From assembly GCF_030295765.1 (NCBI RefSeq), contig NZ_AP027292.1:868001-932000 (forward strand): a stretch of DNA of 64,000 nucleotides, in the 5' to 3' direction. Position numbers and translations under genes: made by a program. Origin of the DNA: Neptuniibacter halophilus. GTDB taxonomy: Bacteria; Pseudomonadota; Gammaproteobacteria; Pseudomonadales; Balneatricaceae. Of this stretch, positions 1 through 10,922 are shown piece after piece. The notes under the pieces are model-generated. The model did not search any database. It was given only the letters and a program-made list of their open reading frames with translations, and was not told where the DNA came from. Within the stretch, counting starts at the first letter, position 1. The number at the start of each line of letters is the position of its first letter.

Positions 1-371
1 ACGTTGACGGTAAAGCCACCCCGTACCTTCCCGGTGATATGGCCTGTAACCACCTCATCGCCGGCGAACGCTTTTTCCAGCTCGCCCCAGGCTTCGGCCC
101 GTTTCGCTTTATCGCGGGATAACTGGGTCGCACCAAAGCCGTCTTCGACCGCTTCAAGTGCTACCCTGACCTCTGAGCCAACTTCAACTGTGAGTTCGCC
201 GTTATCATCGACAAACTGGCTCCTTGGGATCACGCCCTCTGATTTGAGCCCCGCATTGACGATGATAAAATCATCTTCAATTGCTATCACCGTACCCGTA
301 ACTATCGCTCCGGGCGCCATTTCCAGCTCTTGAAGACTTGCTTCAAACAGCTCAGCAAAGCTCTCGCTCAT
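1..371 (-). CDS. rpsA: 30S ribosomal protein S1, N-terminal part (runs off the window)
   Basis: Ribosomal protein bS1 binds mRNA on the 30S subunit and helps initiate translation on structured or weakly Shine-Dalgarno-bearing messages. The visible 123 codons begin [13 protein letters not shown], the usual S1 opening, and continue into the first S1/OB-fold repeats ([21 protein letters not shown]). The rest of the gene lies before position 1. The ATG at 371 has only a poor ribosome-binding site upstream, as is common for the self-regulated rpsA leader. It follows cmk by 34 bases on the same strand, the standard cmk-rpsA pairing. The identity is very safe; the gene is incomplete only because of the window edge. 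Confidence 0.95.
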   Translation of the reverse strand, partial: MSESFAELFEASLQELEMAPGAIVTGTVIAIEDDFIIVNAGLKSEGVIPRSQFVDDNGELTVEVGSEVRVALEAVEDGFGATQLSRDKAKRAEAWGELEKAFAGDEVVTGHITGKVRGGFTVN

Positions 372-405
372 ATCAGTATCCCGCTTTCAGTCTAAACGAC
401 GTCAA

Positions 406-1092
406 TCAGCGAAGCCCTTTATGCCTCGCTTCATCCAGTACAGCGGCAAGGACCTCATCGATCGACATCTCTGTCGTATCCAGAATTACTGCATCCGCCG
501 CGGGCTTGAGAGGAGCCACAGTACGGTTCATATCACGCTCATCCCGTGCTTGAATGTCCTCTAATATAGCTTGAAGACTAGCACCCAGTCCCTTGTTTAT
601 CAACTGGTTATAGCGCCGCTGCGCACGCTCCTCAGCACTGGCATCCAGATAGATTTTCAGCTCAGCCTCCGGGAACACCACCGTACCCATATCGCGCCCG
701 TCGGCGATCAGGCCCGGCAACTCAGCAAAGGCACGCTGTCGCTCCAGTAATGCATCACGAACCGCCGGGATAGCGGCAACAATCGAAGCATCTCCTCCCA
801 CCGCTTCGGTGCGAATCGCATCCGTTACCTCTTCCCCTTCCAGAATGATCTGGACGGAGAGATCTTCTTTAGCCACAAACTGCACATCCAGATGCGCGGC
901 CAGAACCACCAGGGCTTCCTCGTCGTCCAGATCCACCCCATGATGACGTGCTGCCAGACCCACCAGGCGATACAATGCGCCGCTGTCTAACAGCTCCCAA
1001 CCTAATTCTCGTGCCAGTAGATGGCAGATAGTTCCCTTACCCGATCCACTTGGACCATCAACGGTAATGACGGGCGCCTGTCGTTGAGACAT
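406..1092 (-). CDS. cmk: Cytidylate kinase
   Basis: Phosphorylates CMP and dCMP to the diphosphates with ATP, recycling pyrimidine nucleotides in the cytoplasm. The 228-residue protein is of normal length. It opens with the P-loop GPSGSGKGT at about residues 13-21, has the NMP-binding insertion in the middle and the [11 protein letters not shown] segment near residue 130. The start codon overlaps the stop of the upstream tyrA-aroA gene (TGATG), so the two are probably translationally coupled. rpsA follows downstream. Nothing looks unusual in the sequence. Confidence 0.95.
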   Translation of the reverse strand: MSQRQAPVITVDGPSGSGKGTICHLLARELGWELLDSGALYRLVGLAARHHGVDLDDEEALVVLAAHLDVQFVAKEDLSVQIILEGEEVTDAIRTEAVGGDASIVAAIPAVRDALLERQRAFAELPGLIADGRDMGTVVFPEAELKIYLDASAEERAQRRYNQLINKGLGASLQAILEDIQARDERDMNRTVAPLKPAADAVILDTTEMSIDEVLAAVLDEARHKGLR

Positions 1093-3308
1093 CAGCCCTC
1101 CTCCTTTTCAACCTTGATTCCCGCCTGCTGCGCCAGTTCCACAAATGCCGGGAACGAAGTTGCCACATTGGCGCACTCATTAATTGTGATCGTATCCGTC
1201 GCACGCAGTGCCGCAACACAGAAAGACATGGCGATACGGTGATCATCATGGCTTTCGACAACACCACCGCCCAGTGTACCACCCTGAATGATGGCGCCAT
1301 CCGGGGTACCCTGAATATCGATACCCAGTGTCTGCAGACCATCGACCATGGACTGAATGCGGTCACTTTCCTTAACCCGAAGCTCTTCCGCACCGGTCAC
1401 CACCGTAGTGCCTTCAGCACAGGCGGCCGCAATAAACAGCGCAGGAAACTCGTCGATCGCCAGCGGTACCTGATCTTCCGGAATATGAATCCCTTTCAGT
1501 GGAGTATAGCGGATGCGGATATCAGCCACCGGCTCACCACCCACTTCACGCTCATTCAGCAACTGCAGATCAGCACCCATCAGGCGCAGAATGTTGATCA
1601 CACCGATACGGGTCGGATTGATACCCACATGCTCCAGAGTCAGATCAGAACCCGGCGCGATCGCTGCCGCCACCATAAAGAAGGTGGCAGAAGAGATATC
1701 TGCCGGCACATCGATCCGGGTAGCACTCAGCTTACCGCCGGAACGCACCGCCGCCGTCGCCCCTTCCTGCTGCACAGGGTAACCAAAGCCGCTCAGCATA
1801 CGCTCGGTGTGATCCCGGGTAGGAGCCGGTTCGGTCACTGAAGTCTGGCCATCTGCATAGAGACCCGCCAGCAACAGACAGGATTTAACCTGCGCACTCG
1901 CCATCGGCATATCATAGTGAATACCCTGAAGCGCCTTGCCGCCTTTAATCTTCAGCGGTGGGCGGCCATTTTCAGCGGTCTCAATCTCAGCCCCCATCAG
2001 ACGCAAAGGGTCTGCCACACGCCCCATCGGACGTTTGGTCAGAGAGGCATCGCCAGTCAGCTCGGTATCAAACGCCTGTGCGGCCAGAAGGCCGGACAGC
2101 AAACGCATAGATGTACCGGAATTGCCTACGTAAAGCGGCCCCGGGGGTGCCTGCAAACCGTGCAGACCGACACCGTAAATCGTTACATTGCCATCTACGG
2201 GCCCCTCGATCACAACGCCCATATCGCGGAACGCCTGCAGGGTCGCCAGACTGTCTTCACCTTCCAGAAAACCGGTCACCTCGGTAACACCGTCCGCCAG
2301 GGAGCCCAGCATAATGGAACGATGAGAGATGGATTTATCACCTGGAACTCGGAACTTACCCTGCACGCTGCCGCCAGGTTGGGCGCGGAAGGTTACTTGT
2401 TGATTACTCATATCTTGTGAATATGCCGTACCAGAAAGGATTCTTGAAAAATGTTCTCTTGCTGCCCGTGCCCGGGTAAAAATACCCAGCATGGATTCAC
2501 TGTCACCGCTTTCAATCGCCTGACGCAAATTCGTCAGCCCCGAACTGAACAGATCCAGTTGCCCCAGCAACGCCTCTTTATTCGCCAGACAGATATCATG
2601 CCACATCGTCGGGTCACTGCCCGCAATCCGGGTAAAGTCGCGAAAACCTCCCGCTGCATAACGGAAGATATCGGTATTCTTTCCCTGCTCCTGCGCCAGC
2701 GTATCGACCAGCGAAAACGCCAGTATATGTGGCAGGTGACTGGTTGCCGCCAGCACCTCGTCATGCTTCTCCACCTCCATCAGCAATACCTCTGCTCCGG
2801 TGGATTGCCACATGCGGGTGAGGACTGTAACAGCCCCAGATGAAGATTCTGCTAAGGGCGTTAAAATCACTTTATGCTGTTGAAAAAGCGCCGCATCGGC
2901 TGCGTCTACGCCACTCTTTTCTGAGCCGGCGATAGGATGTCCGGGCACAAAACCTGAAGGCAACCGCTGAAAGACCCGCTGCGCAGCGGCAACAACATTG
3001 GCTTTGGTACTGCCGACATCGGTCAGCAGGGCATCCGGTTTAATGAAGGGGGCGATATCAATCAGCACACGCTCCATCGCCTTAACCGGCACCGCCAGCA
3101 CAATCAGGTCGGCTTCGGCCACTGCATCAACCAGACTCTCAGCAGCCTGATCAATCACACCGTTGCGCAGCCCCTTTGCCGCCTCTTCATAATCCCGGTC
3201 ATACCCCATGACCAGACCGCATTGACGATTCAGACGCAGCGCCTTAGCCAGCGAGCCACCAATCAGGCCTAAACCAATGATCAGCGTCTTATTTATATGC
3301 AAACTCAA
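1092..3308 (-). CDS. tyrA-aroA: Fused prephenate dehydrogenase / 3-phosphoshikimate 1-carboxyvinyltransferase
   Basis: A 738-residue bifunctional enzyme. Residues 1 to about 295 are a TyrA-type prephenate (or arogenate) dehydrogenase for tyrosine synthesis, with the NAD-binding [10 protein letters not shown] motif at residues 13-22. Residues from about 300 form a complete EPSP synthase (AroA), which joins shikimate-3-phosphate and PEP on the common aromatic pathway; GDKSISHRS and [10 protein letters not shown] are its substrate-binding signatures. The same fusion is known in Pseudomonas and Acinetobacter relatives. The likely start is a TTG at 3308 whose bases overlap the hisC stop (TTGA), implying coupled translation; no better upstream ATG fits the TyrA N-terminus. 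A TyrA of this type can use prephenate, arogenate or both, and the sequence alone does not settle which. Confidence 0.93.
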   Translation of the reverse strand: MSLHINKTLIIGLGLIGGSLAKALRLNRQCGLVMGYDRDYEEAAKGLRNGVIDQAAESLVDAVAEADLIVLAVPVKAMERVLIDIAPFIKPDALLTDVGSTKANVVAAAQRVFQRLPSGFVPGHPIAGSEKSGVDAADAALFQQHKVILTPLAESSSGAVTVLTRMWQSTGAEVLLMEVEKHDEVLAATSHLPHILAFSLVDTLAQEQGKNTDIFRYAAGGFRDFTRIAGSDPTMWHDICLANKEALLGQLDLFSSGLTNLRQAIESGDSESMLGIFTRARAAREHFSRILSGTAYSQDMSNQQVTFRAQPGGSVQGKFRVPGDKSISHRSIMLGSLADGVTEVTGFLEGEDSLATLQAFRDMGVVIEGPVDGNVTIYGVGLHGLQAPPGPLYVGNSGTSMRLLSGLLAAQAFDTELTGDASLTKRPMGRVADPLRLMGAEIETAENGRPPLKIKGGKALQGIHYDMPMASAQVKSCLLLAGLYADGQTSVTEPAPTRDHTERMLSGFGYPVQQEGATAAVRSGGKLSATRIDVPADISSATFFMVAAAIAPGSDLTLEHVGINPTRIGVINILRLMGADLQLLNEREVGGEPVADIRIRYTPLKGIHIPEDQVPLAIDEFPALFIAAACAEGTTVVTGAEELRVKESDRIQSMVDGLQTLGIDIQGTPDGAIIQGGTLGGGVVESHDDHRIAMSFCVAALRATDTITINECANVATSFPAFVELAQQAGIKVEKEEG

Positions 3309-4411
3309 GAGCGTCCCACCACGTTGGCCAATGCTTCGAGGCAGCGCTGATTTTCTTCCGGCAAGCCGATACTGATTCGCAGATGTTGCGGCATCGCATA
3401 ATTGGCCACCGGCCGGACAATAACCCCCTGCTCCAGCATGGTCTGATACAGCGGCATCGCGTCCTGCCCCATATCAACGCTGACGAAGTTACCCACCGAA
3501 GGAATAAAGTCCAGCCCCAGCCGTGCCAACTCAGTCTGGTACAACGCCATACCCTGACGGTTGATCTCGACCGCCTGTTGCAGATAGGCCTCATCTGCCA
3601 GTGCAACTTCAGCGGCCACCAGCGCCAGACTGTTCACGTTAAACGGCTGACGCACCCGACTCAGGATATTGGCAATCTGCGGATTGGAAACAGCAAAACC
3701 CACCCGGAGCCCTGCCAGACCATAGGCTTTGGAGAAAGTCCGGGTAACCATCAGGTTGCTGTAGCGAGATTGCAGCACAAGGCCGTTTGCAAAATCAGGC
3801 TCATCCACGTACTCGGTATACGCCTCATCCAGTACCACCAGCACTCGCTCCGGTACCTGATCCATAAATTCAGTCAATTGTGCTTCACTCAGCCAGGTAC
3901 CGGTTGGATTATTCGGATTGGCAAGAAAGATAATCCGGGTCTTATCGGTAATCGCCGCCAGCATCGCCGCCAGGTCATGCCCCCAGTCGCGGGCCGGAGT
4001 AATAACTGCTTTGGCACCGGTTGCCTGAGTCACCAGCGAATACACAACAAAGGCGTACTGTGAGTAGATCACCTCATCACCCGGCTGCAGGTAAGCACGC
4101 CCCACCAGTTCCAGTACATCATTGGAACCATTACCCAGCGTCAGTTGTTCCGGCTGCAGCGAAAATTTGGCAGCAAGCGCCTGCTTCAGCCGGTAGCCAC
4201 CGCTGTCAGGGTAACGGCAAATACCTGCCAGTTGCTGCTCAATGGCCTCAACCACGCGCGGTGAAGGGCCCAGCGGATTTTCATTACTGGCCAGTTTGAC
4301 AACATCCGTCAGCCCCAGCTCACGCTCCAGCTCTTCCGGCGGTTTACCCGGCAGATAGGGTGAGAGGTTCTGCACACCCGGTGCAGCCAGAGAGATAAAA
4401 TCACAGCTCAT
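3305..4411 (-). CDS. hisC: Histidinol-phosphate aminotransferase (aromatic aminotransferase role likely)
   Basis: A PLP-dependent class I/II aminotransferase of 368 residues. The family converts imidazole-acetol phosphate to histidinol phosphate, and many members also transaminate phenylpyruvate or hydroxyphenylpyruvate. Visible motifs are the ANPNNPTGTW substrate loop and TRTFSKAYGLAGLRVG, with the Lys that carries PLP. It lies between pheA and tyrA-aroA, whose products make its aromatic keto-acid substrates. In Pseudomonas-type genomes this copy (hisC2) is thought to serve aromatic amino-acid synthesis. No his-operon neighbours are present, which supports that reading. Confidence 0.92.
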   Translation of the reverse strand: MSCDFISLAAPGVQNLSPYLPGKPPEELERELGLTDVVKLASNENPLGPSPRVVEAIEQQLAGICRYPDSGGYRLKQALAAKFSLQPEQLTLGNGSNDVLELVGRAYLQPGDEVIYSQYAFVVYSLVTQATGAKAVITPARDWGHDLAAMLAAITDKTRIIFLANPNNPTGTWLSEAQLTEFMDQVPERVLVVLDEAYTEYVDEPDFANGLVLQSRYSNLMVTRTFSKAYGLAGLRVGFAVSNPQIANILSRVRQPFNVNSLALVAAEVALADEAYLQQAVEINRQGMALYQTELARLGLDFIPSVGNFVSVDMGQDAMPLYQTMLEQGVIVRPVANYAMPQHLRISIGLPEENQRCLEALANVVGRS

Positions 4412-4421
4412 TTTTACCCCC

Positions 4422-5513
4422 TCAGAGTACAGCGCGAGGATAAGAGCCCAGCACTTTCAGCTCGACGCTCTCTTTGGTCAGATCATGCAGGGCCTGTTTG
4501 ACCACCTGATCGTCGCTATGCCCTTCAAAATCGATATAGAACATCGAATGTTTTGATGCCGAACGGGTTTCCACCCGGGTCAGGCTCAGACCATAACGGT
4601 GGAATGGCTCAAGTAGCTGGTAAAGCGCACCCGGAGCATCCGGTACAGAAACCAGAATCGAGGTTTTATCATCCCCACTGGGCCCCACATCCTGATCACC
4701 GATAATCAGGAAGCGGGTGGTATTATCCGCCTGGTCTTCAATATTTTTCACCGCCGGATCCAGATCATACAGCTCCGCAGCCATATCACCGGCAACCGCG
4801 GCATAACCGCTGCCTTCCTGCTTCGCCAGCCGCGCGGCTTCAGCATTAGAGCTGACCGCTACTTTTTCAATGTGCGGGAAACGGGCATCCAGCCAGCTCC
4901 GGCTCTGTGCCAGAGACTGTTCGTGAGAATAAATTTTTGCGATCTCATCCAGCCCGTCACCTTTATTCAGTAGCAGGTGCAGGTGTACCGGCACCTCTAC
5001 CTCACCACAGATCTTCAGGTCGAACTGTTTGAACAGGTCGAGTGTATGACTGACCACCCCTTCAGAAGAGTTCTCGATCGGTACAACACCGTAGTGGGCC
5101 GAACCGGCCTGAACCTCACGGAACACATCTTTCAGCGATTGCATCGGCAGATTACGGGCAGAGTGACCAAAGTGCTTCATGGCCGCCTGCTGGGTAAAAG
5201 TCCCTTCCGGGCCGAGAAACGCCACCCGCATTGGTTCTTCTAACGCCAGACAAACCGACATCACTTCGCGGAACAGACGTGCGACTTCCCGGTCCGGCAA
5301 CGGGCCCGTATTACGCTCCATGACCCGACGCAACACCTGAGCTTCACGCTCAGGGCGGTAGAAAACAGCGGCCTCGGAGCCCTGATAACGTTGTTTAACT
5401 TCAGCCACGTTCTGGGCGCAACTGGCACGTTTGTTCAGTAACTCATGGATTTCACGGTCAATACCGTCGATCTGATCACGTAAAACGCGTAACTCTTTTT
5501 CCTGTTCACTCAT
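4422..5513 (-). CDS. pheA: Bifunctional chorismate mutase / prephenate dehydratase (P-protein)
   Basis: Makes phenylpyruvate from chorismate in two steps and is the regulated entry into phenylalanine synthesis. The 363 residues show an AroQ helical chorismate mutase domain (about 1-90, LRDQIDGIDREIHELLNKR), a prephenate dehydratase domain (about 95-270, beginning VAFLGPEGTFTQQAA), and a C-terminal ACT domain (about 285-360, with GALYQLLEPF and LTRVETRS) that binds Phe for feedback inhibition. It ends 10 bases before hisC and follows serC by 31 bases, so it belongs to the aromatic supra-operon. Confidence 0.96.
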   Translation of the reverse strand: MSEQEKELRVLRDQIDGIDREIHELLNKRASCAQNVAEVKQRYQGSEAAVFYRPEREAQVLRRVMERNTGPLPDREVARLFREVMSVCLALEEPMRVAFLGPEGTFTQQAAMKHFGHSARNLPMQSLKDVFREVQAGSAHYGVVPIENSSEGVVSHTLDLFKQFDLKICGEVEVPVHLHLLLNKGDGLDEIAKIYSHEQSLAQSRSWLDARFPHIEKVAVSSNAEAARLAKQEGSGYAAVAGDMAAELYDLDPAVKNIEDQADNTTRFLIIGDQDVGPSGDDKTSILVSVPDAPGALYQLLEPFHRYGLSLTRVETRSASKHSMFYIDFEGHSDDQVVKQALHDLTKESVELKVLGSYPRAVL

Positions 5514-5544
5514 ATCTATCTACTTATTCTGCTTACTACGGGAA

Positions 5545-6630
5545 TCAGGCGTGCTGTTTCTCGAACTGTTGCATAAAGTCAATCAGGGCATCCACCGCGG
5601 TTTCCGGTACGGCGTTATAGATACTTGCACGCATACCACCTACGGAACGGTGACCTTTCAAGTTTAGTAGACCTGCCGTTTCAGCCTGCTCCAGAAACAG
5701 TTTATCCAGCGCTTCATCTGCCAGCGTAAACGGTACATTCATCCAGGAACGATTAGCTTTGGCCATCGGATTGCCATAGAAATCACTGTTATCAATCGCA
5801 GCGTAGAGCTTATCGGCTTTACGGCGGTTAATCTCAGCCATCGCTTCAACCCCGCCCTGGGCTTTCAGCCACTTAAATACCAGCCCCGCAAGATACCAGC
5901 CAAAGGTCGGCGGTGTATTGAACATCGAGTCTGCATCGGCATGCAGCTTGTAGTCAAACATGCTCGGCGCTCCGGCCAGCACATCACCCAGCAGATCTTC
6001 ACGCACGATCACAACCGTCAGGCCGGCCGGACCGATATTTTTCTGCGCACCGGCATAGATCAGGCCAAACTGACTCACATCCAGCGGACGGGAAAGAATG
6101 GTTGAAGAGAGATCCGCTACCAGTGGAACACCATCCAGCGTCTGCGGAACATAATCATATTCCAGACCACCAATGGTTTCATTCGGCGTGTAATGCAGGT
6201 AAGCCGCTTCAGGATTCAGACTCAGTTCCTGCTGCGAAGGCACCGCGGTAAAACCGCCTTCTTCGCTGCTGCCCGCAACATTCACGTCACAGTAACGTGC
6301 CGCCTCTTTAATCGCTTTCTTAGACCAGATACCGGTATTGATGTAATCCGCGCTGGTTTTTCCACGCAGCAGATTGATCGGCACCATGGAAAACTGGGTG
6401 GTCGCGCCGCCCTGCAGAAACAGTACTTTGTAGTCAGCACCAATTCCCATCAGGTCACGCAGATCCTGTTCGGCTGTTTCAGCCACAGAGACAAACTCTT
6501 TACTGCGGTGGCTCATCTCCATGATGGAGAGGCCCTTACCCTGCCAGTCCAGCAGTTCTTCCTGTGCCTGCGCTAAAACCGCATCGGGCAGACCTGCAGG
6601 TCCCGCACTGAAATTGTACTTACGTGTCAT
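5545..6630 (-). CDS. serC: Phosphoserine aminotransferase
   Basis: Converts 3-phosphohydroxypyruvate to phosphoserine for serine synthesis, and the analogous step toward pyridoxal phosphate. The ATG at 6630 gives [19 protein letters not shown], the classic SerC N-terminus, and a 361-residue product; an upstream in-frame extension to 6675 would add 15 unconserved residues overlapping the gyrA terminator, so I reject it. The PLP lysine is in [11 protein letters not shown]. It starts about 30 bases after a strong terminator hairpin that follows gyrA, so transcription must come from read-through or from a promoter buried near the hairpin. Confidence 0.95.
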   Translation of the reverse strand: MTRKYNFSAGPAGLPDAVLAQAQEELLDWQGKGLSIMEMSHRSKEFVSVAETAEQDLRDLMGIGADYKVLFLQGGATTQFSMVPINLLRGKTSADYINTGIWSKKAIKEAARYCDVNVAGSSEEGGFTAVPSQQELSLNPEAAYLHYTPNETIGGLEYDYVPQTLDGVPLVADLSSTILSRPLDVSQFGLIYAGAQKNIGPAGLTVVIVREDLLGDVLAGAPSMFDYKLHADADSMFNTPPTFGWYLAGLVFKWLKAQGGVEAMAEINRRKADKLYAAIDNSDFYGNPMAKANRSWMNVPFTLADEALDKLFLEQAETAGLLNLKGHRSVGGMRASIYNAVPETAVDALIDFMQQFEKQHA

Positions 6631-6660
6631 CTGCTTGTGTTCACTCTTAACAACAGTGGA

Positions 6661-6687
6661 TAAAAAGTGCGGCACCAGGCCGCACTT
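6661..6687 (-). terminator. Intrinsic terminator after gyrA
   Basis: A perfect 9-base-pair GC-rich stem (arms 6665-6673 and 6679-6687) with a 5-base loop is followed on the minus strand by a run of five T. It lies directly between the gyrA stop and the serC start and would reduce transcription of the downstream aromatic block relative to gyrA. Confidence 0.8.
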
Positions 6688-6698
6688 GATCAGGAAGT

Positions 6699-9299
6699 TT
6701 ACGCGTCGGCCTCTGGCGTTGAGGCCTCGGTTGTCTCAGTTGCGTCATCTTCCAACAGGCTTTCATCTTCATCCGGCTCTTCAATCCGGGCCACGCTGAC
6801 CAGATGCTCGCCATCACTGACGCGAATCAGGGTCACCCCCTGAGTATTACGCCCCAGTTCGGAGATGCCATCACAACCGGTACGCACCAGCGTACCTTTA
6901 TTGCTGATCAGCATCACATCATCGCCATCGAAAACCTGTACAGCGCCCGCCAGTTCACCATTTCGCTCGGAGCACTGTTGAGCAATCACGCCCTGACCAC
7001 CACGACCTTTGACCGGGAAGTCATCGACCGCCGTTTTCTTACCGTAACCATTTTCGGAAGCGGTCAGGATCTTACCCCCCTCTTTCGGGATAATCAGGGA
7101 GATCACTTTAATCCCGTCATCCATTTTCACGCCACGCACACCACGGGCGGTACGACCCATTGGTCGCACATCATCCTCGCTGAAGCGCATCGATTTACCC
7201 GCGCTGGTCATCAGCATGACATCGTCGTTGCCATCGGTGATAGCGGCACCGATCAGATGGTCGTCATCCAGCAGATCCAGAGCGATCAGGCCACTGCTAC
7301 GAGGGCGGGAGAAGTTAGTCAGGGCTGTTTTCTTAACGGTACCGGAAGCGGTCGCCATGAAGATGTATTTATCCTCTTCATAATCACCCACCGGCAGGAT
7401 AGTGCTGACCCGCTCACCTTCATCCAGCGGCAGGATATTCACAATCGCACGCCCACGGGCAGTACGGCTGGCCACCGGAATTTCGAATACCCGCAACCAG
7501 TACACCTTACCCCGGTCGGTAAAACAGAGGATGGTGTCATGGGTATTGGCAATGAGCAGATGCTCAATAAAGTCTTCATCTTTGATCGCAGCAGCCGACT
7601 TGCCTTTACCTCCACGACGCTGAGACTGGTAGTCGGTCAGCGGCTGAGTTTTGGCATAACCACCGTGGGAGATGGTGACCACCATGTCCTCTTCGGTAAT
7701 CAGATCCGCAACGGTCAGGTCTTTGCGCGAAGCGGTGATCTCGGTACGGCGTTCATCACCATACTCTTCCAGAACAGCTTCCAGCTCTTCACGAATCACC
7801 TCCATCAGGCGCTCGTGGGAACCCAGAATACGCAACAGTTCTGCGATCTTCTCCAGCAGCTCTTTGTACTCGCCAATCAGCTTTTCATGCTCAAGGCCGG
7901 TCAGACGGTGCAGACGCAGTTCAAGAATCGCCTGAGCCTGCGCCGGTGACAGATGATACTTGCCATCACGCAGGCCATATTGCTCTTCCAGCTCTTCCGG
8001 ACGGCAGGCATCTTCGCCGGCACGTTCCAGCATCTGAATCACATCACCAGGCACCCAGGCTTCAGCGATCAGTTTCTCTTTCGCTTCCGCCGGTGTCGGG
8101 GACTTTTTAATCAGTTCGATAACCGGGTCAATATTCGCCAGTGCAACCGCCAGACCTTCGAGGATATGACCCCGCTCACGAGCTTTACGCAGTTCGTAAA
8201 CAGTACGACGGGTTACCACTTCACGACGGTGACGGATAAAGCATTCCAGCGCGGTTTTCAGATCCAGAATCTTCGGCTGGCCGTCAACCAGAGCGACCAT
8301 ATTGATGCCGAACACTGACTCCATCTGGGTCTGAGCAAACAGGTTATTGATCACTACATCCGGCATTTCGCCACGTCGTAGTTCAATAACGATGCGCATG
8401 CCGTCTTTATCCGACTCATCACGCAGCTCAGTTATCCCTTCGATCTTCTTATCTTTTACCAGCTCAGCGATCTTCTCGATCAGGCGTGCCTTGTTAAGCT
8501 GGTATGGAATTTCAGTGATAATAAGGGAAGGTTTGCCGTTTTTCTCGTCTTCTTCAACGTGATAGCGGGCACGTACATAGATCCGTCCCCGACCGGTACG
8601 GTAGGCCTGCAGAATACCTGCACGTCCGTTGATAATACCGCCTGTCGGGAAGTCCGGGCCGGGAATGTACTCCATCAGCTCATCAACGCTGAGATCGCCA
8701 TTTTCAATCAGTGCAATACAGCCGCGAACCACTTCGCCCAGATTGTGAGGCGGGATATTGGTCGCCATACCAACCGCGATACCGGAAGAGCCATTCACCA
8801 GCAGGTTCGGTACCCGGGTTGGCAACACTTCCGGAATTTTTTCTGTACCGTCGTAGTTGTCGACGAAATCAACGGTTTCTTTTTCCAGATCAGCCAACAG
8901 TTCATGGGAGATCTTATCCATGCGAATTTCGGTGTATCGCATGGCCGCTGCGGAGTCCCCGTCAATCGAACCGAAGTTACCCTGACCATCGACCAGGGTG
9001 TAGCGCATGGAGAAATCCTGCGCCATACGAACAATCGTGTCATACACCGCACTATCGCCGTGCGGATGGTATTTACCGATCACATCACCAACGACACGCG
9101 CCGATTTCTTGTATGCTTTATTCCAATCATTGCCCAGTTCATTCATCGCAAACAACACGCGACGATGCACCGGTTTCAGGCCGTCCCGCGCATCAGGCAG
9201 TGCACGGCCAACAATCACGCTCATGGCGTAATCAAGATAAGACTGCTTCAGTTCATCTTCGATGTTAACTGGCAGAATTTCTCTGGCTAAATCACCCAT
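6699..9299 (-). CDS. gyrA: DNA gyrase subunit A
   Basis: The breakage-reunion subunit of gyrase, which introduces negative supercoils with GyrB. At 866 residues it is close to the E. coli length. The catalytic tyrosine is Tyr122 in AMRYTEIRM. The quinolone-determining stretch reads [17 protein letters not shown] with Ser83 and Asp87, the drug-sensitive residues. The GyrA-box QRRGGKG near residue 560 begins the DNA-wrapping C-terminal beta-pinwheel, and the protein ends in an acidic Glu/Asp-rich tail. The ATG has AAGGA six bases upstream. It heads the block that runs into serC and the aromatic genes. Confidence 0.98.
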   Translation of the reverse strand: MGDLAREILPVNIEDELKQSYLDYAMSVIVGRALPDARDGLKPVHRRVLFAMNELGNDWNKAYKKSARVVGDVIGKYHPHGDSAVYDTIVRMAQDFSMRYTLVDGQGNFGSIDGDSAAAMRYTEIRMDKISHELLADLEKETVDFVDNYDGTEKIPEVLPTRVPNLLVNGSSGIAVGMATNIPPHNLGEVVRGCIALIENGDLSVDELMEYIPGPDFPTGGIINGRAGILQAYRTGRGRIYVRARYHVEEDEKNGKPSLIITEIPYQLNKARLIEKIAELVKDKKIEGITELRDESDKDGMRIVIELRRGEMPDVVINNLFAQTQMESVFGINMVALVDGQPKILDLKTALECFIRHRREVVTRRTVYELRKARERGHILEGLAVALANIDPVIELIKKSPTPAEAKEKLIAEAWVPGDVIQMLERAGEDACRPEELEEQYGLRDGKYHLSPAQAQAILELRLHRLTGLEHEKLIGEYKELLEKIAELLRILGSHERLMEVIREELEAVLEEYGDERRTEITASRKDLTVADLITEEDMVVTISHGGYAKTQPLTDYQSQRRGGKGKSAAAIKDEDFIEHLLIANTHDTILCFTDRGKVYWLRVFEIPVASRTARGRAIVNILPLDEGERVSTILPVGDYEEDKYIFMATASGTVKKTALTNFSRPRSSGLIALDLLDDDHLIGAAITDGNDDVMLMTSAGKSMRFSEDDVRPMGRTARGVRGVKMDDGIKVISLIIPKEGGKILTASENGYGKKTAVDDFPVKGRGGQGVIAQQCSERNGELAGAVQVFDGDDVMLISNKGTLVRTGCDGISELGRNTQGVTLIRVSDGEHLVSVARIEEPDEDESLLEDDATETTEASTPEADA

Positions 9300-9349
9300 T
9301 CCCTATCCTTGAATCGCTCTCACAACGGAAGGTTTCCGCGGATATTTTT

Positions 9350-9400
9350 AACCGCCGGAGTATATCACATTTATTACATTAGAACCCTGAAAAAATAAGT
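9350..9400 (-). promoter_or_regulatory. Likely gyrA promoter
   Basis: On the minus strand a TATACT box preceded by TG (extended -10, plus-strand 9359-9364) lies about 60 bases before the gyrA ATG in an AT-rich stretch. The -35 match is weak. ubiG starts on the other strand, so the 196-base gap 9300-9495 must carry both promoters; a TAGAAT -10-like box at 9460-9465 could serve ubiG. Confidence 0.4.
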
Positions 9401-9495
9401 GCTTATCCTGCCCGGAACGGGCTGAGGGTTTTGCCTGTTTTTCGCCCCTGATGCAGTGCTAGAATGGGCAAAAATTTACTGATTGAAAGATTGTT

Positions 9496-10230
9496 ATGAC
9501 TCAAGCAGACTCCGCCTCACAACCTAATATCGATCCGGAAGAGATTGCCAAGTTCGAAGAGCTGGCAAGCAAATGGTGGGACCGCAACAGCGAGTTCAAA
9601 CCCCTGCACGATATCAACCCGCTGCGGGTTGGCTTTATTGACCGCATCGCCGGCCTGTCCGGAAAAAAAGTACTGGATGTCGGCTGTGGAGGCGGAATTC
9701 TCTCCGAATCTATGGCCCAGCGCGGTGCCGAAGTCAGCGGAATTGACATGGGTGCAGGGCCACTCAAGGTTGCCAAACTGCATGGCCTGGAAAGCGGCGT
9801 CAATGTCAGCTATCGCCAGATTACGGTCGAAGAACTGGCCGCCGAACAACCCGAGTCCTTCGACGTTGTTACCTGCATGGAGATGCTGGAGCACGTTCCT
9901 GATCCTGCCTCTGTCGTGACCGCCTGCGCCCGCCTCTGCAAACCCGGCGGCAAGGTATTCTTTTCCACCCTGAACCGGAATCCGAAAAGTTATCTGTTTG
10001 CGATTCTCGGAGCCGAAAAGCTTCTCAAGCTGGTGCCGGACGGCACTCATGATTTTAAGAAGTTTATCCGCCCCTCCGAGCTCGGCCAGTGGATTCGTCA
10101 GAGCGGTCTGAAGAACCTTGAGATCAACGGCATGACATACAACCCGCTGACTAAAAGCTACCGACTGCACCCGACTGATGTCGATGTGAACTATCTGATC
10201 GCTACCGAGAAGCCAAATAATAATGACTGA
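9496..10230 (+). CDS. ubiG: Ubiquinone biosynthesis O-methyltransferase
   Basis: A SAM-dependent methyltransferase that carries out both O-methylations of the ubiquinone ring. The 244-residue protein opens with the typical [22 protein letters not shown] region, and motif I is [13 protein letters not shown] at about residues 59-71. The [11 protein letters not shown] segment is also characteristic. The last 8 bases overlap the start of mupP, so they form an operon with yciK downstream. This ubiG-mupP-yciK order is the same as in Pseudomonas. Confidence 0.95.
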   Translation: MTQADSASQPNIDPEEIAKFEELASKWWDRNSEFKPLHDINPLRVGFIDRIAGLSGKKVLDVGCGGGILSESMAQRGAEVSGIDMGAGPLKVAKLHGLESGVNVSYRQITVEELAAEQPESFDVVTCMEMLEHVPDPASVVTACARLCKPGGKVFFSTLNRNPKSYLFAILGAEKLLKLVPDGTHDFKKFIRPSELGQWIRQSGLKNLEINGMTYNPLTKSYRLHPTDVDVNYLIATEKPNNND

Positions 10231-10897
10231 ACAGACAGCGGCCGTCCTGTTTGATCTTGATGGCACTCTGATCGATACAGCACCGGATTTCCACTGGGTA
10301 ATCAACCAGCTTCTCAGTGAGGAAGGGCTGCCTCCGGTGGAATATGCATTCCTGCGTCGTTACGTTTCTCAGGGCGCCAGAGCCATGGTCGAGGCTGCAT
10401 TCAACTACCGGGAAGACGAAGAGGAGTTTACCCGACTGCATCAGCGCATGCTTGAGATCTATCTCGGCCATCTGGATGTAGATAGCAAACTATTCCCCGG
10501 ACTGGAGCAATGCCTGCAATGGCTGCAAACAGCCGGCATTCCCTGGGGCATTGTCACCAATAAACCGGAACTCTACACCCTGCCGGTCATGCAGGGACTG
10601 GGCCTGAAACAACAGGCCGCCTGCATCATCTGCCCGGACCACGTCAGCCAGCGCAAACCTCACCCTGAAGCACTTTACCTCGCCTGCGAACAGATCGGCT
10701 GCAGCGCCGAAAAGAGCATCTATGTTGGCGACCATATTCGGGATATCGAAGCGGGCAACCGCGCCGGAATGACCACTGTAGCCGCCACATATGGCTACCT
10801 CAATGAAGGGGAAGACCCTGCCAGTTGGCAGGCCGATCACTATATATCGTGTGCAACGGAACTTACCCCCCTGCTACAATCTCTATATAAAGCCTAA
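10223..10897 (+). CDS. mupP: N-acetylmuramic acid 6-phosphate phosphatase (HAD family)
   Basis: A haloacid-dehalogenase phosphatase of 224 residues with the nucleophile motif DLDGTLIDT (Asp11, Asp13) and a late [11 protein letters not shown] motif. By sequence alone it resembles phosphoglycolate phosphatase. The position directly after ubiG is that of Pseudomonas mupP, which dephosphorylates MurNAc-6-P in the peptidoglycan recycling route that bypasses de novo UDP-MurNAc synthesis. The next enzymes of that route, AmgK and MurU, are encoded at 59.5-61.2 kb, and a separate gph lies next to rpe, which leaves this copy free for the MupP role. The assignment is by context, not by a unique motif. 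Confidence 0.8.
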   Translation: MTEQTAAVLFDLDGTLIDTAPDFHWVINQLLSEEGLPPVEYAFLRRYVSQGARAMVEAAFNYREDEEEFTRLHQRMLEIYLGHLDVDSKLFPGLEQCLQWLQTAGIPWGIVTNKPELYTLPVMQGLGLKQQAACIICPDHVSQRKPHPEALYLACEQIGCSAEKSIYVGDHIRDIEAGNRAGMTTVAATYGYLNEGEDPASWQADHYISCATELTPLLQSLYKA

Positions 10898-10922
10898 AGC
10901 CCACGATCAGGAAGAAGTGACC

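Noticed and set aside
6631..6675. Longer serC start at 6675
   Set aside because: The extra 15 codons overlap the gyrA terminator and are not part of the conserved SerC N-terminus.
6804..7949. Long plus-strand open frame across gyrA
   Set aside because: It lies wholly antisense to gyrA, has no ribosome site and its product looks like no protein family; gyrA on the other strand is unambiguous.
8940..9055. Possible quinolone-resistance change in gyrA
   Set aside because: Residues 83 and 87 are Ser and Asp, the sensitive form.
10223..10897. Calling the HAD phosphatase after ubiG a phosphoglycolate phosphatase
   Set aside because: A better gph candidate sits next to rpe at 56.1 kb, and the ubiG-yciK neighbourhood matches mupP.
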